Below, in pieces: positions 1 to 6,348 of a stretch of 18,898 nucleotides of DNA. Each line of letters begins with the position of its first letter. Position 1 is the stretch's first letter. The notes beneath the pieces were generated by a model, which saw only the letters and a program-made list of their open reading frames with translations, had not been told where the DNA came from and made no database searches. Source of the DNA: Bacteroidales bacterium UBA1205 (GTDB lineage: Bacteria; Bacteroidota; Bacteroidia; Bacteroidales; WCHB1-69); NCBI GenBank assembly GCA_002309615.1, contig DBXT01000001.1, positions 1 to 18,898 of the forward strand, written 5' to 3'. The position numbers and the translations under genes are program-made.

Positions 1-108
1 TCTTTTACCTTGGCAAACAAACAGGCAGCCTTGGGTTCTTGGATGGGACGCGAACCGGGTGATGTGAGACCGAAATTTGAATATACGGAGGAACGCATAC
101 ATGGATAA
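1..108 (+). CDS. 3' end of an unidentified gene (partial)
   Basis: An open frame enters from the left edge and runs 35 codons to TAA at 106-108, ending in residues TEERIHG. The next gene starts inside it at 101, so the two overlap by 8 bases, which suggests one operon with translational coupling. The tail contains GSWMGREPGDV. I do not recognise it with any certainty; it is too short to place in a family. From its position before a sugar aminotransferase, a nucleotide-sugar enzyme or acyltransferase would be a reasonable guess, but nothing in the residues proves it. Confidence 0.6.
   Translation, partial: SFTLANKQAALGSWMGREPGDVRPKFEYTEERIHG
87..91 (+). promoter_or_regulatory. Ribosome binding site deciding the aminotransferase start
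   Basis: GGAGG lies 9 bases upstream of ATG at 101. It favours this start over the in-frame TTG at 77, which would add eight residues and lie upstream of the GGAGG. A Shine-Dalgarno this strong is uncommon among the genes of this window. Confidence 0.6.
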
Positions 109-1234
109 TAAACCAATCACCGTCACATCTCCGCTACTTCCGCCATTGGAAGAGTTTATTCCCTATCTGCAAAAGATATGGGATAACAAATGGATTACCA
201 ATAACGGAGCAATGCACAAAGAGTTGGAGCGACAGTTGGCGGAATATTTGGGAGTGGAATATATCTCTTTGTTTGCCAATGGCACATTGGCTTTAATAAC
301 GGCATTGCAGGCATTGAATATTACAGGCGAGGTAATTACTACACCGTATAGTTTTGTGGCCACCACGCATTCTATATTTTGGAACAAATGCACACCGGTG
401 TTTGTAGATGTTGAACCAAACTATTTTAATATTGACCCTGCAAAAATAGAAGCTGTCATCACAGAAAAAACCACCGCCATTATGCCGGTGCATGTATATG
501 GGAATCCGTGTGATGTGGAAGCAATACAACAAATTGCCGAAAAACATCATCTGAAAGTTATATACGATGCCGCTCATGCTTTCGGTGTAAAAAAAGACGG
601 TGTCTCCATATTGAATTACGGAGATTTGTCTGTTTTGAGTTTTCACGCTACCAAGATATACAGCACCATTGAAGGCGGAGCGGTAATCTGCCATTCGCAG
701 GAGATGAAACACCATATTGACAATTTGAAAAACTTTGGGTTCCGTGGAGAGACAGTGGTGGAAGAACCGGGTATTAATGCCAAGATGAACGAAGTACAGG
801 CGGCTTACGGACTATTGTCACTAAAATATATTGACGAAGCTATTGCTAAACGTAAACACATAGTTGAAAAATATAGGGAAGAATTGAAAAACATATCAGG
901 CATATCGTTTTTGCCGGAGCAAAACGGTGTGGAATATAATTATGCCTATTTTCCTATCTTTGTTGACGAAACTGAATATGGAATGAGCCGTGATACTTTA
1001 TATGAAAAGTTGAGAGCTAACAATATTTTAGGACGACGCTATTTCTATCCGCTGATTTCAACTTTTGAACCCTATAAGGAACTGCCTTCGTCACAAAACT
1101 TGCCTATTGCACAAAAAGCCGCCGGACAAGTGATATGTCTGCCATTGTATCCTGATTTGGGAAATGATGATTTGGAAAGAATTATAGATATGATAAAAAA
1201 GTGGATAACCATAATTGCAAATAACAATGACTAA
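101..1234 (+). CDS. vioA: DegT/DnrJ/EryC1-type sugar aminotransferase, VioA-like
   Basis: A 377-residue PLP enzyme, full length for the family, that transfers an amino group to a keto-deoxy-sugar nucleotide in the cytoplasm. Visible family marks are the N-terminal SPLLPPLEEF and WITNNG segment (residues 10-36), the PLP-ring aspartate in DAAHAFG (Asp156), and the catalytic lysine in SFHATKIYSTIEGG (Lys185). The SFHATK..T.EGGA block and the start resemble VioA and related dTDP-4-keto-6-deoxyglucose aminotransferases, which make dTDP-4-amino-4,6-dideoxyglucose; the exact substrate is inferred. The start is set by GGAGG at 87-91. The stop overlaps a short ORF at 1227. A hexapeptide acetyltransferase at 5644 could acetylate its product. 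Other DegT activities (3-amino sugars, GDP-perosamine) cannot be excluded. The gene symbol is tentative. Confidence 0.85.
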   Translation: MDNKPITVTSPLLPPLEEFIPYLQKIWDNKWITNNGAMHKELERQLAEYLGVEYISLFANGTLALITALQALNITGEVITTPYSFVATTHSIFWNKCTPVFVDVEPNYFNIDPAKIEAVITEKTTAIMPVHVYGNPCDVEAIQQIAEKHHLKVIYDAAHAFGVKKDGVSILNYGDLSVLSFHATKIYSTIEGGAVICHSQEMKHHIDNLKNFGFRGETVVEEPGINAKMNEVQAAYGLLSLKYIDEAIAKRKHIVEKYREELKNISGISFLPEQNGVEYNYAYFPIFVDETEYGMSRDTLYEKLRANNILGRRYFYPLISTFEPYKELPSSQNLPIAQKAAGQVICLPLYPDLGNDDLERIIDMIKKWITIIANNND

Positions 1235-1259
1235 TGTGACCGATACCTTAATTCCTTAG
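1227..1259 (+). pseudogene. Possible 5' relic of a lost gene (10 codons)
   Basis: An ATG overlaps the aminotransferase stop by 8 bases (1227-1234), a layout typical of translationally coupled operon genes. Only 10 codons follow (MTNVTDTLIP) before TAG at 1257-1259. I read it as the start of a gene whose body has been replaced, because a similar truncated start follows at 1278. It is too short to identify and could be chance. Confidence 0.3.
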
Positions 1260-1277
1260 GGACAACATATACAAATT

Positions 1278-1325
1278 ATGGATAACTATAAAAAAAGGAA
1301 GTATGCATTGGTAACATTCAATTAA
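1278..1325 (+). pseudogene. Truncated start of a short-chain dehydrogenase (SDR) gene
   Basis: Fifteen codons read MDNYKKRKYALVTFN and then stop. The stretch KYALVT is the usual first beta strand of SDR/FabG-like enzymes, where it should continue into the glycine-rich NAD(P)-binding motif (GGSxGIG). Here the glycine motif is missing and the frame closes two codons later, 12 bases before the nuclease ORF. This suggests the nuclease gene arrived by recombination just inside an SDR gene. The identification rests on six or seven residues and is tentative. No matching SDR 3' part is visible downstream. Confidence 0.4.
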
Positions 1326-1337
1326 AAAGATGGGAAA

Positions 1338-2363
1338 ATGGGCGAAATAAAAATATCAAATACAGAAGAACTTTATACTGCGATAGCAGGCATGCTAAAG
1401 GAAGCAAGGTCGCATATAACTCATGCTGTTAATTCGGTCATTGTAAATGCTTACTGGTATATAGGAAAATATTTGATTGAGTTTGAACAAAATGGCCGTG
1501 AAAGAGCAAAATACGGCGATTCAACTATAAACGAATTATCTTCAAAATTACAAACCGAGTTTGGTAGCGGCTTCACACCTACAAATCTTAGGTATATGCG
1601 ACAATTTTATCAGTTGTTTCCAAATTATCACACAGTGTGTGACAAATTGAGTTGGTCGCATTACAGGACTTTGCTGAAAATTGATAACGAACAGGTTAGA
1701 TTTTTCTATATGCATGAGTGTGCATCGGCAAATTGGACAGTACGTCAGTTGGAACGGCAAATAAACACCCGGTTTTATGAAAGACTGATAGCAAGCAAAG
1801 ACAAAGAAACTGTACGCAACGAAATTTCTGTTCATGCAACAGAACTGACTCCGAAAGAAATAATCCGTGACCCGTATATATTAGAATTTTTGCAAATACC
1901 ACAGAGTGAACATTTTTTAGAATCGGACTTAGAACGAATGTTGATTTCAAAACTGCAACATTTCTTGCTTGAATTAGGGAAGGGGTTTTCATTTGTTGCA
2001 AGGCAAAAAAGAATCTCTTTTGATGACAAACATTTCTATATTGATTTGGTATTTTATAATTATCTGGCACGATGTTTTGTGTTGATAGATTTAAAGACCG
2101 ATGAACTGACCCATCAAGATTTGGGACAAATGCAAATGTATGTGAATTATTATACACGCGAATTGATGAACCAAGGCGATAATCCGCCAATCGGAATTGT
2201 GCTTTGTGCCGACAAAAATGATTCGGTTGTTAAATATACTCTTCCTGAAGGTCAAACTCAAATTTTTGCTTCAAAATATATGACATACATGCCATCAGAA
2301 ACTGAATTAAAAGAATGTATTGAAAACAGAAAAAAAGATTTTTATGCTCTCACTAATAATTAG
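1338..2363 (+). CDS. DUF1016/YhcG-family PD-(D/E)XK nuclease
   Basis: A 341-residue protein with the two-part layout of the DUF1016 (YhcG) family. A helical N-terminal domain spans about residues 10-160, with the family-like GKYLIEFEQNG and FTPTNLRYMRQFYQLFP segments and SWSHYRTLLKI. A C-terminal PD-(D/E)XK nuclease fold spans about 175-325. Putative catalytic residues are Asp236 in YIDLVFYN and the Asp251-x-Lys253 pair in VLIDLKT, followed by the conserved DLGQMQMYVNYY. Many relatives have ELK where this has DLK; Asp is allowed in that position. Members are common in Bacteroidetes accessory regions and are often found near restriction or defence genes; the cellular role is not settled. It sits between relic gene starts, so it looks like an insertion into a glycan locus. 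Confidence 0.85.
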   Translation: MGEIKISNTEELYTAIAGMLKEARSHITHAVNSVIVNAYWYIGKYLIEFEQNGRERAKYGDSTINELSSKLQTEFGSGFTPTNLRYMRQFYQLFPNYHTVCDKLSWSHYRTLLKIDNEQVRFFYMHECASANWTVRQLERQINTRFYERLIASKDKETVRNEISVHATELTPKEIIRDPYILEFLQIPQSEHFLESDLERMLISKLQHFLLELGKGFSFVARQKRISFDDKHFYIDLVFYNYLARCFVLIDLKTDELTHQDLGQMQMYVNYYTRELMNQGDNPPIGIVLCADKNDSVVKYTLPEGQTQIFASKYMTYMPSETELKECIENRKKDFYALTNN

Positions 2364-2370
2364 TTTACAT

Positions 2371-2517
2371 ATGTCAAAAATCTCTAAAGATTTGTATTGG
2401 AAAAGAGAAATTATTATGTATAAGGAAGATACAATAAATATAGAATCCTGCAAATGTGTGCCGGCAGAAACGGCACAATTATCAGTGTTTAACCAATATA
2501 AAACCATGGTAAAATAG
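2371..2517 (+). pseudogene. Short ORF, possible broken 5' part of a glycan or acyl gene
   Basis: ATG at 2371, 7 bases after the nuclease stop, opens 48 codons ending at TAG 2515-2517. An internal ATG at 2416 begins MYKEDTINIESCKCVPAE. I do not recognise it firmly. The pattern of an isoleucine-rich strand followed by SCKCVPAE weakly recalls the first strand of ketoacyl-ACP-synthase-III-like enzymes. That would fit the neighbouring SDR-like relic, since such genes travel together in some N-acyl sugar loci. This is a guess; it may equally be a small real protein or a chance frame. Confidence 0.25.
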
Positions 2518-2519
2518 AT

Positions 2520-2555
2520 ATGAATACCAATCCGCAATCTAATTGTAAAAAATAA
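2520..2555 (+). pseudogene. Eleven-codon ORF abutting the next gene
   Basis: ATG at 2520, two bases after the previous stop, encodes MNTNPQSNCKK and ends with TAA exactly one base before the ATG of the gene at 2556. It resembles the other truncated gene starts of this region in position and length. It has no recognisable content; a leader peptide or chance is possible. Confidence 0.2.
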
Positions 2556-4037
2556 ATGACAAAACCATTCTCAATAGAAACGTTACGGAGCAAGCCTGAA
2601 GGACAGACCTTCGACAGGAAAAGTGCTCGCATTGACGCCAAAGCCCTTGCTGTTGTTTTAACGGCTATGGCTAATGCCGATGGTGGCTCTGTAGTTGTGG
2701 GTATTGAGGACGATGGGATTATCACCGGCATAGACCGCTATTTGCCCCACATAAATGATTTGCTACGTGTGCCGATTGATTATTGTGTTCCAAGTATTGA
2801 GGCTAAAGCAGAATATATCTCGTGCAAAAACGATGAGGGAAACGATGACCATGTGCTTCTTATTCATATCGAGCAAAGTAACCGTATTCACACCACCACC
2901 GCCGACGACGCTTATTTGCGTATCGGTGACAAGTCGCACAAACTTGGTTTTGAAGAACGGATGCAACTGACATTTGCAAAAGGAGTTTGCTATTTTGAAG
3001 ACGAGCCGGTGTCGCAAGCCGAAATGGATGATATTGATTTGAATGCTGTTGCAGATTACTGTGACATAATCGGATACGATCGTGATGCTCAGACTTATCT
3101 CCGCACCAACAAAGGATTTGTTGTAGGCAAGAATCAGCGTGAATTGGTGAGTGGTGCGGTGCTACTTTTGTTTGGTAAAGAGCCTCAACGATGGTTCCAA
3201 CGAGCACGGGTGCGTGTGATATGTTTTGACGGAAATGTTGAGCAGACCGGAGTTAGAATGAATGTGGTGAAGGACGAAATGTTCGAAGGTCGCATTGTTG
3301 AAATGACAAGAAATGTATTGGCATTTGTGAAGACGCAGATAAAAGAACATACTTTTTTAGGCGAGGGTGCTGTTTTTCGTACGGTGCCTGACTATCCGGA
3401 ATTTTGTTGGACTGAACTTATTGTAAATGCCATTGCCCATCGCGATTATTCGATATCCGGCACCGATATTCAAGTGAAGATTTTTTCTGACCACCTTACA
3501 GTTGAAAGTCCGGGCATACTTCCAGGAACGGTACGTCTTGGAAATATTCGAACTACGCATTTTTCACGCAATCCTAAAATTGCCAACGTTTTGCACGATT
3601 ATGGCTTTGTGCGTGAGTTTGGCGAAGGTATCAACCGTATTTACGAGGAGATGTTGAAAGCAGGTTTGCCGGCTCCGGAATTCAAACAGAGTGATTTTAT
3701 TCTGCGTGCGACAATACGGAAAATTGTGAATACGGAAAAAAAATCGGATGGTCAATCTGTTGTAGCGGACCGTATTGACGAAAATGTCGCTCAAAATGTC
3801 GCTCAAAATGTCGCTCAAAATGTCGCTCAAAATGACCGACGGTCGGCGATAATAAAATGCATAAAGGAAAACCCATATATAAGTCGGGCTAAAATAGCGT
3901 ATATATTAGGTGTAAGTGTTAAGACTATAGAACGAGATATTGCGGAAATGAACGACATGATTTCTTACATCGGTTCGGCTAAGAATGGCTATTGGCAAAT
4001 AAATGATAATAATGATACTAAAACAGAAAACCTATGA
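2556..4037 (+). CDS. AlbA_2/Schlafen-like ATPase with winged-helix end (paralogue A)
   Basis: A 493-residue protein of the group usually annotated as ATP-binding or putative DNA-binding protein (AlbA_2 domain plus RecG-C-like GHKL-type ATPase). The AlbA_2 domain covers about residues 10-125 (EGQTFDRKS, then AMANADGGSVVVGIEDDG). The ATPase spans about 280-385, with the nucleotide-binding helix ELIVNAIAHRDYS (about 285-297), a strand and loop SDHLTVESPGILPG, and GEGINRI near residue 355. Residues 410-425 are four NVAQ repeats. A winged helix follows at about 430-480 (ISRAKIAYILGVSVKTIERDI). Its role is unknown; nucleic-acid binding or regulation, or a defence function, fits the family. The last 51 bases are nearly identical to those of paralogue B. 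The stop overlaps a WbqC-like start by four bases (ATGA). Confidence 0.85.
   Translation: MTKPFSIETLRSKPEGQTFDRKSARIDAKALAVVLTAMANADGGSVVVGIEDDGIITGIDRYLPHINDLLRVPIDYCVPSIEAKAEYISCKNDEGNDDHVLLIHIEQSNRIHTTTADDAYLRIGDKSHKLGFEERMQLTFAKGVCYFEDEPVSQAEMDDIDLNAVADYCDIIGYDRDAQTYLRTNKGFVVGKNQRELVSGAVLLLFGKEPQRWFQRARVRVICFDGNVEQTGVRMNVVKDEMFEGRIVEMTRNVLAFVKTQIKEHTFLGEGAVFRTVPDYPEFCWTELIVNAIAHRDYSISGTDIQVKIFSDHLTVESPGILPGTVRLGNIRTTHFSRNPKIANVLHDYGFVREFGEGINRIYEEMLKAGLPAPEFKQSDFILRATIRKIVNTEKKSDGQSVVADRIDENVAQNVAQNVAQNVAQNDRRSAIIKCIKENPYISRAKIAYILGVSVKTIERDIAEMNDMISYIGSAKNGYWQINDNNDTKTENL
3783..3830. repeat. Four tandem 12-bp repeats (NVAQ x4)
   Basis: Unit aatgtcgctcaa occurs four times in a row without mismatch, followed by a partial fifth (aatg). 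It is in frame and encodes NVAQ four times, in the linker between the ATPase and the winged helix of paralogue A. Twelve bases is a whole number of codons, so gain or loss of units keeps the frame. Confidence 0.95.
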
Positions 4038-4062
4038 AAATCGCTATAATGCAACCATATTT
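3987..4062. repeat. 76-bp direct repeat, copy 1
   Basis: Begins at ggctattggc and contains the last 51 bases of paralogue A and the first nine or so codons of a WbqC-like frame. It matches 5544-5619 with five mismatches and no gaps by hand alignment. The first 53 bases differ at a single site. The spacing between copies is 1557 bases and paralogue B lies entirely between them. Confidence 0.9.
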
Positions 4063-4132
4063 ATTAAGGAACGTAAAAGCGGAGTATCTGTTCAAGGAAA
4101 ATGAATATAGGACAAAGAATAAAATCAGGTGA
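4034..4132 (+). pseudogene. Truncated start of a WbqC-family gene, copy 1
   Basis: ATG overlaps the stop of paralogue A (ATGA). The first nine residues, MKIAIMQPY, are the hallmark start of WbqC-family proteins, which occur widely in O-antigen and capsule loci and would normally continue FFPYIGYFQLI. Here the frame turns into unrelated residues (LLRNVKAEYLF) and stops after 32 codons, overlapping the start of paralogue B in another frame. The gene body is gone. The identification rests on the nine-residue start and its context. Confidence 0.5.
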
Positions 4133-5594
4133 AGATATACACACGGAGTTTAAAACTTCGTTTGGCGACGAGTTGATTGTGACGTTGGTGGCATTTGCCA
4201 ATGCCAAAGGGGGGGAAGTGTTTGTCGGCATTACCGATACAAAGAAAATAGTTGGTGTTGAAATAGGAAAAGAGACTATTCAGCATTGGATTACCGAAAT
4301 AAAAAACAAAACCATTCCACAACTTGTTCCTGATGTGGATATTATTACTATCGAAAATAAGCAAATAGCACAATTTTCTATTGCTGAATATCCGATTAAG
4401 CCTGTTTCAATAAAAGGACGCTGTTACAAACGTGTGGCAAATAGCAACCAACTGATGTTGGTGTCGGAAGTGGCAAATATGCACTTGCAAACAATGAATG
4501 TCAGTTGGGACTTTTATCCTTCTCCTAATTATACAATAAACGATATTGATGTGCAGAAGGTTGAAAACGTGATGCGGAAAATTCGAAAACGCAATCCGTT
4601 GTTCAATATTGAATCGGTATCGGAATTTTTAAGAAAATATGAATTGCAAAAAGACGACGGTACAATAAGCAATGGATGTTATTTGTTGTTTTGCAAAGGA
4701 CAATCAATGTACACTACCGTTCAAATGGGATTGTTTGCCGATGAAATTACCATAAAAGACGATGATACCTTGCAAACCGATATATTGTCGCAAGTTGATG
4801 ATATTATGCTGTTTATACGGAAACACATTAACAAAGCGATTATAATTACAAGCACGCAGACCGAAAATATTGAACGTTGGGATTATCCTCTTGAAGCATT
4901 ACGCGAAATTGTGATGAATATGATTGTTCATCGCGATTATCGTTCGCCTTCCGATTCAATCATCAAGATATTCCCCGACCATATACTCTTTTTCAATCCC
5001 GGTACTTTGCAAGAACCCATAACCGTTGAACGACTTATGCAAAACGATTATGTGTCGGTTTTGCGTAACAAACAGATTGCTAATGTTTTCAAAGCAACGG
5101 GCGACATAGAAAAATACGGAACAGGAGTAAAACGTGTTTGTCAAATGTTTTTGGATTACGGACTCCCTGTGCCTAAATGGGAGGTGTTGCCCGAAGGAAT
5201 GCTTGTAACAGTGTTTATAGGGGAAATTACAGACGCAAATTCTTCTGCTGAGGGTGGTAGTGTGGATGTCCCGGAAAACCATCCAAGAAATCAGAAAAGT
5301 TCACAGAAAAGTTCACAGAAAATTCTTTCTGATGGTTCGGATGGCCTTGGTACTACGGAGAAAACTACGGAGAAAACTACGGAGAAAACTACGGAGAAAA
5401 TATTACGTCTATTGACAGCAAATCCGAATCTGACGAATCAAGAGTTGGCAAATCAATGTGGTTTAACAGAAGACGGTATATATTACAACATAAAGAAATT
5501 AAAACAAAAAGGCCTAATCACCCGCATCGGTCCCGACAAAGGCGGCTATTGGCAAATAAATGATAATAAGGATACTAAAACAGAAAACCTATGA
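4101..5594 (+). CDS. AlbA_2/Schlafen-like ATPase with winged-helix end (paralogue B)
   Basis: A 497-residue protein with the same order of domains as the gene at 2556 but clearly diverged from it. The AlbA_2 domain is at about residues 8-125 (EDIHTEFKTSFGDELIVTLV, then AFANAKGGEVFVGI). The ATPase is at about 255-375, with ALREIVMNMIVHRDYR around 263-280 and KYGTGVKRV near 338. The linker has SSQK twice and then TTEK four times (residues 418-433). The winged helix is at about 434-485 (LTNQELANQCGLTEDGIYYNIKKL), ending in GYWQINDN like paralogue A. It lies between two 76-bp direct repeats, so it could be gained or lost by recombination. A run of seven G residues at 4209-4215 falls in the AlbA_2 domain. 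The function is unknown beyond the family. Confidence 0.85.
   Translation: MNIGQRIKSGEDIHTEFKTSFGDELIVTLVAFANAKGGEVFVGITDTKKIVGVEIGKETIQHWITEIKNKTIPQLVPDVDIITIENKQIAQFSIAEYPIKPVSIKGRCYKRVANSNQLMLVSEVANMHLQTMNVSWDFYPSPNYTINDIDVQKVENVMRKIRKRNPLFNIESVSEFLRKYELQKDDGTISNGCYLLFCKGQSMYTTVQMGLFADEITIKDDDTLQTDILSQVDDIMLFIRKHINKAIIITSTQTENIERWDYPLEALREIVMNMIVHRDYRSPSDSIIKIFPDHILFFNPGTLQEPITVERLMQNDYVSVLRNKQIANVFKATGDIEKYGTGVKRVCQMFLDYGLPVPKWEVLPEGMLVTVFIGEITDANSSAEGGSVDVPENHPRNQKSSQKSSQKILSDGSDGLGTTEKTTEKTTEKTTEKILRLLTANPNLTNQELANQCGLTEDGIYYNIKKLKQKGLITRIGPDKGGYWQINDNKDTKTENL
5295..5318. repeat. Two tandem 12-bp repeats (SSQK)
   Basis: Unit aaaagttcacag occurs twice, with partial units on each side. 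It encodes KSSQ twice in the linker of paralogue B, 33 bases before the TTEK array. Confidence 0.85.
5352..5399. repeat. Four tandem 12-bp repeats (TTEK x4)
   Basis: Unit actacggagaaa occurs four times without mismatch, in frame, encoding TTEK four times just before the winged helix of paralogue B. The position matches the NVAQ array of paralogue A, but the unit is unrelated. Confidence 0.95.
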
Positions 5595-5619
5595 AACTCA
5601 ATATAATGCAACTATATTT
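5544..5619. repeat. 76-bp direct repeat, copy 2
   Basis: Second copy of the block at 3987-4062. It contains the last 51 bases of paralogue B and the start of a second, more degraded WbqC-like frame. The changes from copy 1 are concentrated after the ATG. Confidence 0.9.
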
Positions 5620-5638
5620 TTATATTATTAAAGAATAA
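5591..5638 (+). pseudogene. Truncated start of a WbqC-like gene, copy 2
   Basis: The frame overlaps the stop of paralogue B (ATGA) and encodes MKLNIMQLYFYIIKE before TAA. It is homologous to the relic at 4034 through the direct repeat but has lost key residues (QPY has become QLY). It ends 5 bases before the acetyltransferase start. It is a relic without a gene body. Confidence 0.45.
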
Positions 5639-5643
5639 TTATC

Positions 5644-6198
5644 ATGATCAATAAAACAAGTTTTTATAGTGAAGAAGAATTACAAGAAATTGGATTTAAG
5701 TCTGTAGGAAAGGATGTGTTGATAAGTAGACATATTTCATTTTATTCTCCAGAGCAAATATCCATTGGAAGTCATGTCCGTATAGATGATTTTTGTATTC
5801 TTTCAGGGAATATAAGTATTGGAAACTACGTTCATATTGCGGCAGGTTGTTATCTCTTTGCAGGTGAATATGGTATTATTTTCAAAGATTATACAGGACT
5901 TTCGTCGCGGAGTGTTGTTTATGCTGCTACTGATGATTATTCGGGGGAATACATGAGCAATCCCACTATCCCTGATGAATATAGAAATGTTATTGGTGGA
6001 AAGGTAATATTTGAAAAGCATGTTCTTATTGCAACTGGTTGTACAATATTGCCTGGGGTTACAGTTGCTGAAGGTACAGCTGTTGGTGCTATGTCTTTAG
6101 TAAATAATAATCTTCCGGAATGGAGTATTTGTTATGGAATACCTGCACAAAAAATAAAAGAACGAAAAAAAAATATATTAAATGTGATACTTAAATAA
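5644..6198 (+). CDS. Hexapeptide-repeat sugar acetyltransferase
   Basis: A 184-residue left-handed beta-helix acyltransferase, the usual length for the galactoside/xenobiotic acetyltransferase type. The imperfect hexapeptide repeats run from about residue 35 to 160 (ISIGSHVRIDDFCILSG, ISIGNYVHIAAGCYL, TILPGVTVAEGTAVGAMSLV) and the protein ends with the standard YGIPAQKIKERKK. These enzymes use acetyl-CoA to acetylate a hydroxyl or amino group of a sugar; the active-site histidine is probably that of NYVHIAA. Close relatives are often annotated as dTDP-4-amino-4,6-dideoxyglucose acyltransferase (VioB), which would complement the VioA-like enzyme at 101, but an O-acetyltransferase is equally possible. 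The coding region is much more AT-rich than the Schlafen-like genes before it. Confidence 0.8.
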   Translation: MINKTSFYSEEELQEIGFKSVGKDVLISRHISFYSPEQISIGSHVRIDDFCILSGNISIGNYVHIAAGCYLFAGEYGIIFKDYTGLSSRSVVYAATDDYSGEYMSNPTIPDEYRNVIGGKVIFEKHVLIATGCTILPGVTVAEGTAVGAMSLVNNNLPEWSICYGIPAQKIKERKKNILNVILK

Positions 6199-6348
6199 TA
6201 AAAATATATTCAAGTAAAAACAACAAATTTATATGAAATGAATTATATAATAAAATAGAACTGATTTGAAAAATAAATTAGTTATATTCACAATTACTTG
6301 CATACATATTTGTGCAATAAATTTATCTTAAAAAGAATAAATGTAATT

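Noticed and set aside
3783..5399. Tandem 12-bp arrays as a possible CRISPR or intergenic repeat
   Set aside because: Units are contiguous without spacers, far too short for CRISPR repeats, and keep the reading frame inside coding regions.
3987..5619. Insertion sequence or transposon explaining the direct repeats
   Set aside because: No transposase, integrase or terminal inverted repeats are visible; the repeats are 76 bp of coding sequence, much longer than target-site duplications.
6199..6348. Possible promoter (catatttgt near 6304) or short frame (MNYIIK at 6238) before the GNAT-LicD gene
   Set aside because: The box departs from TAnnTTTG at the first base and has no convincing -33 element; the frame is six codons long.
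6298..6348. Upstream TTG start for the GNAT-LicD protein
   Set aside because: It would add 17 residues unlike the GNAT start and has no ribosome binding site; ATG 6349 begins the domain cleanly.
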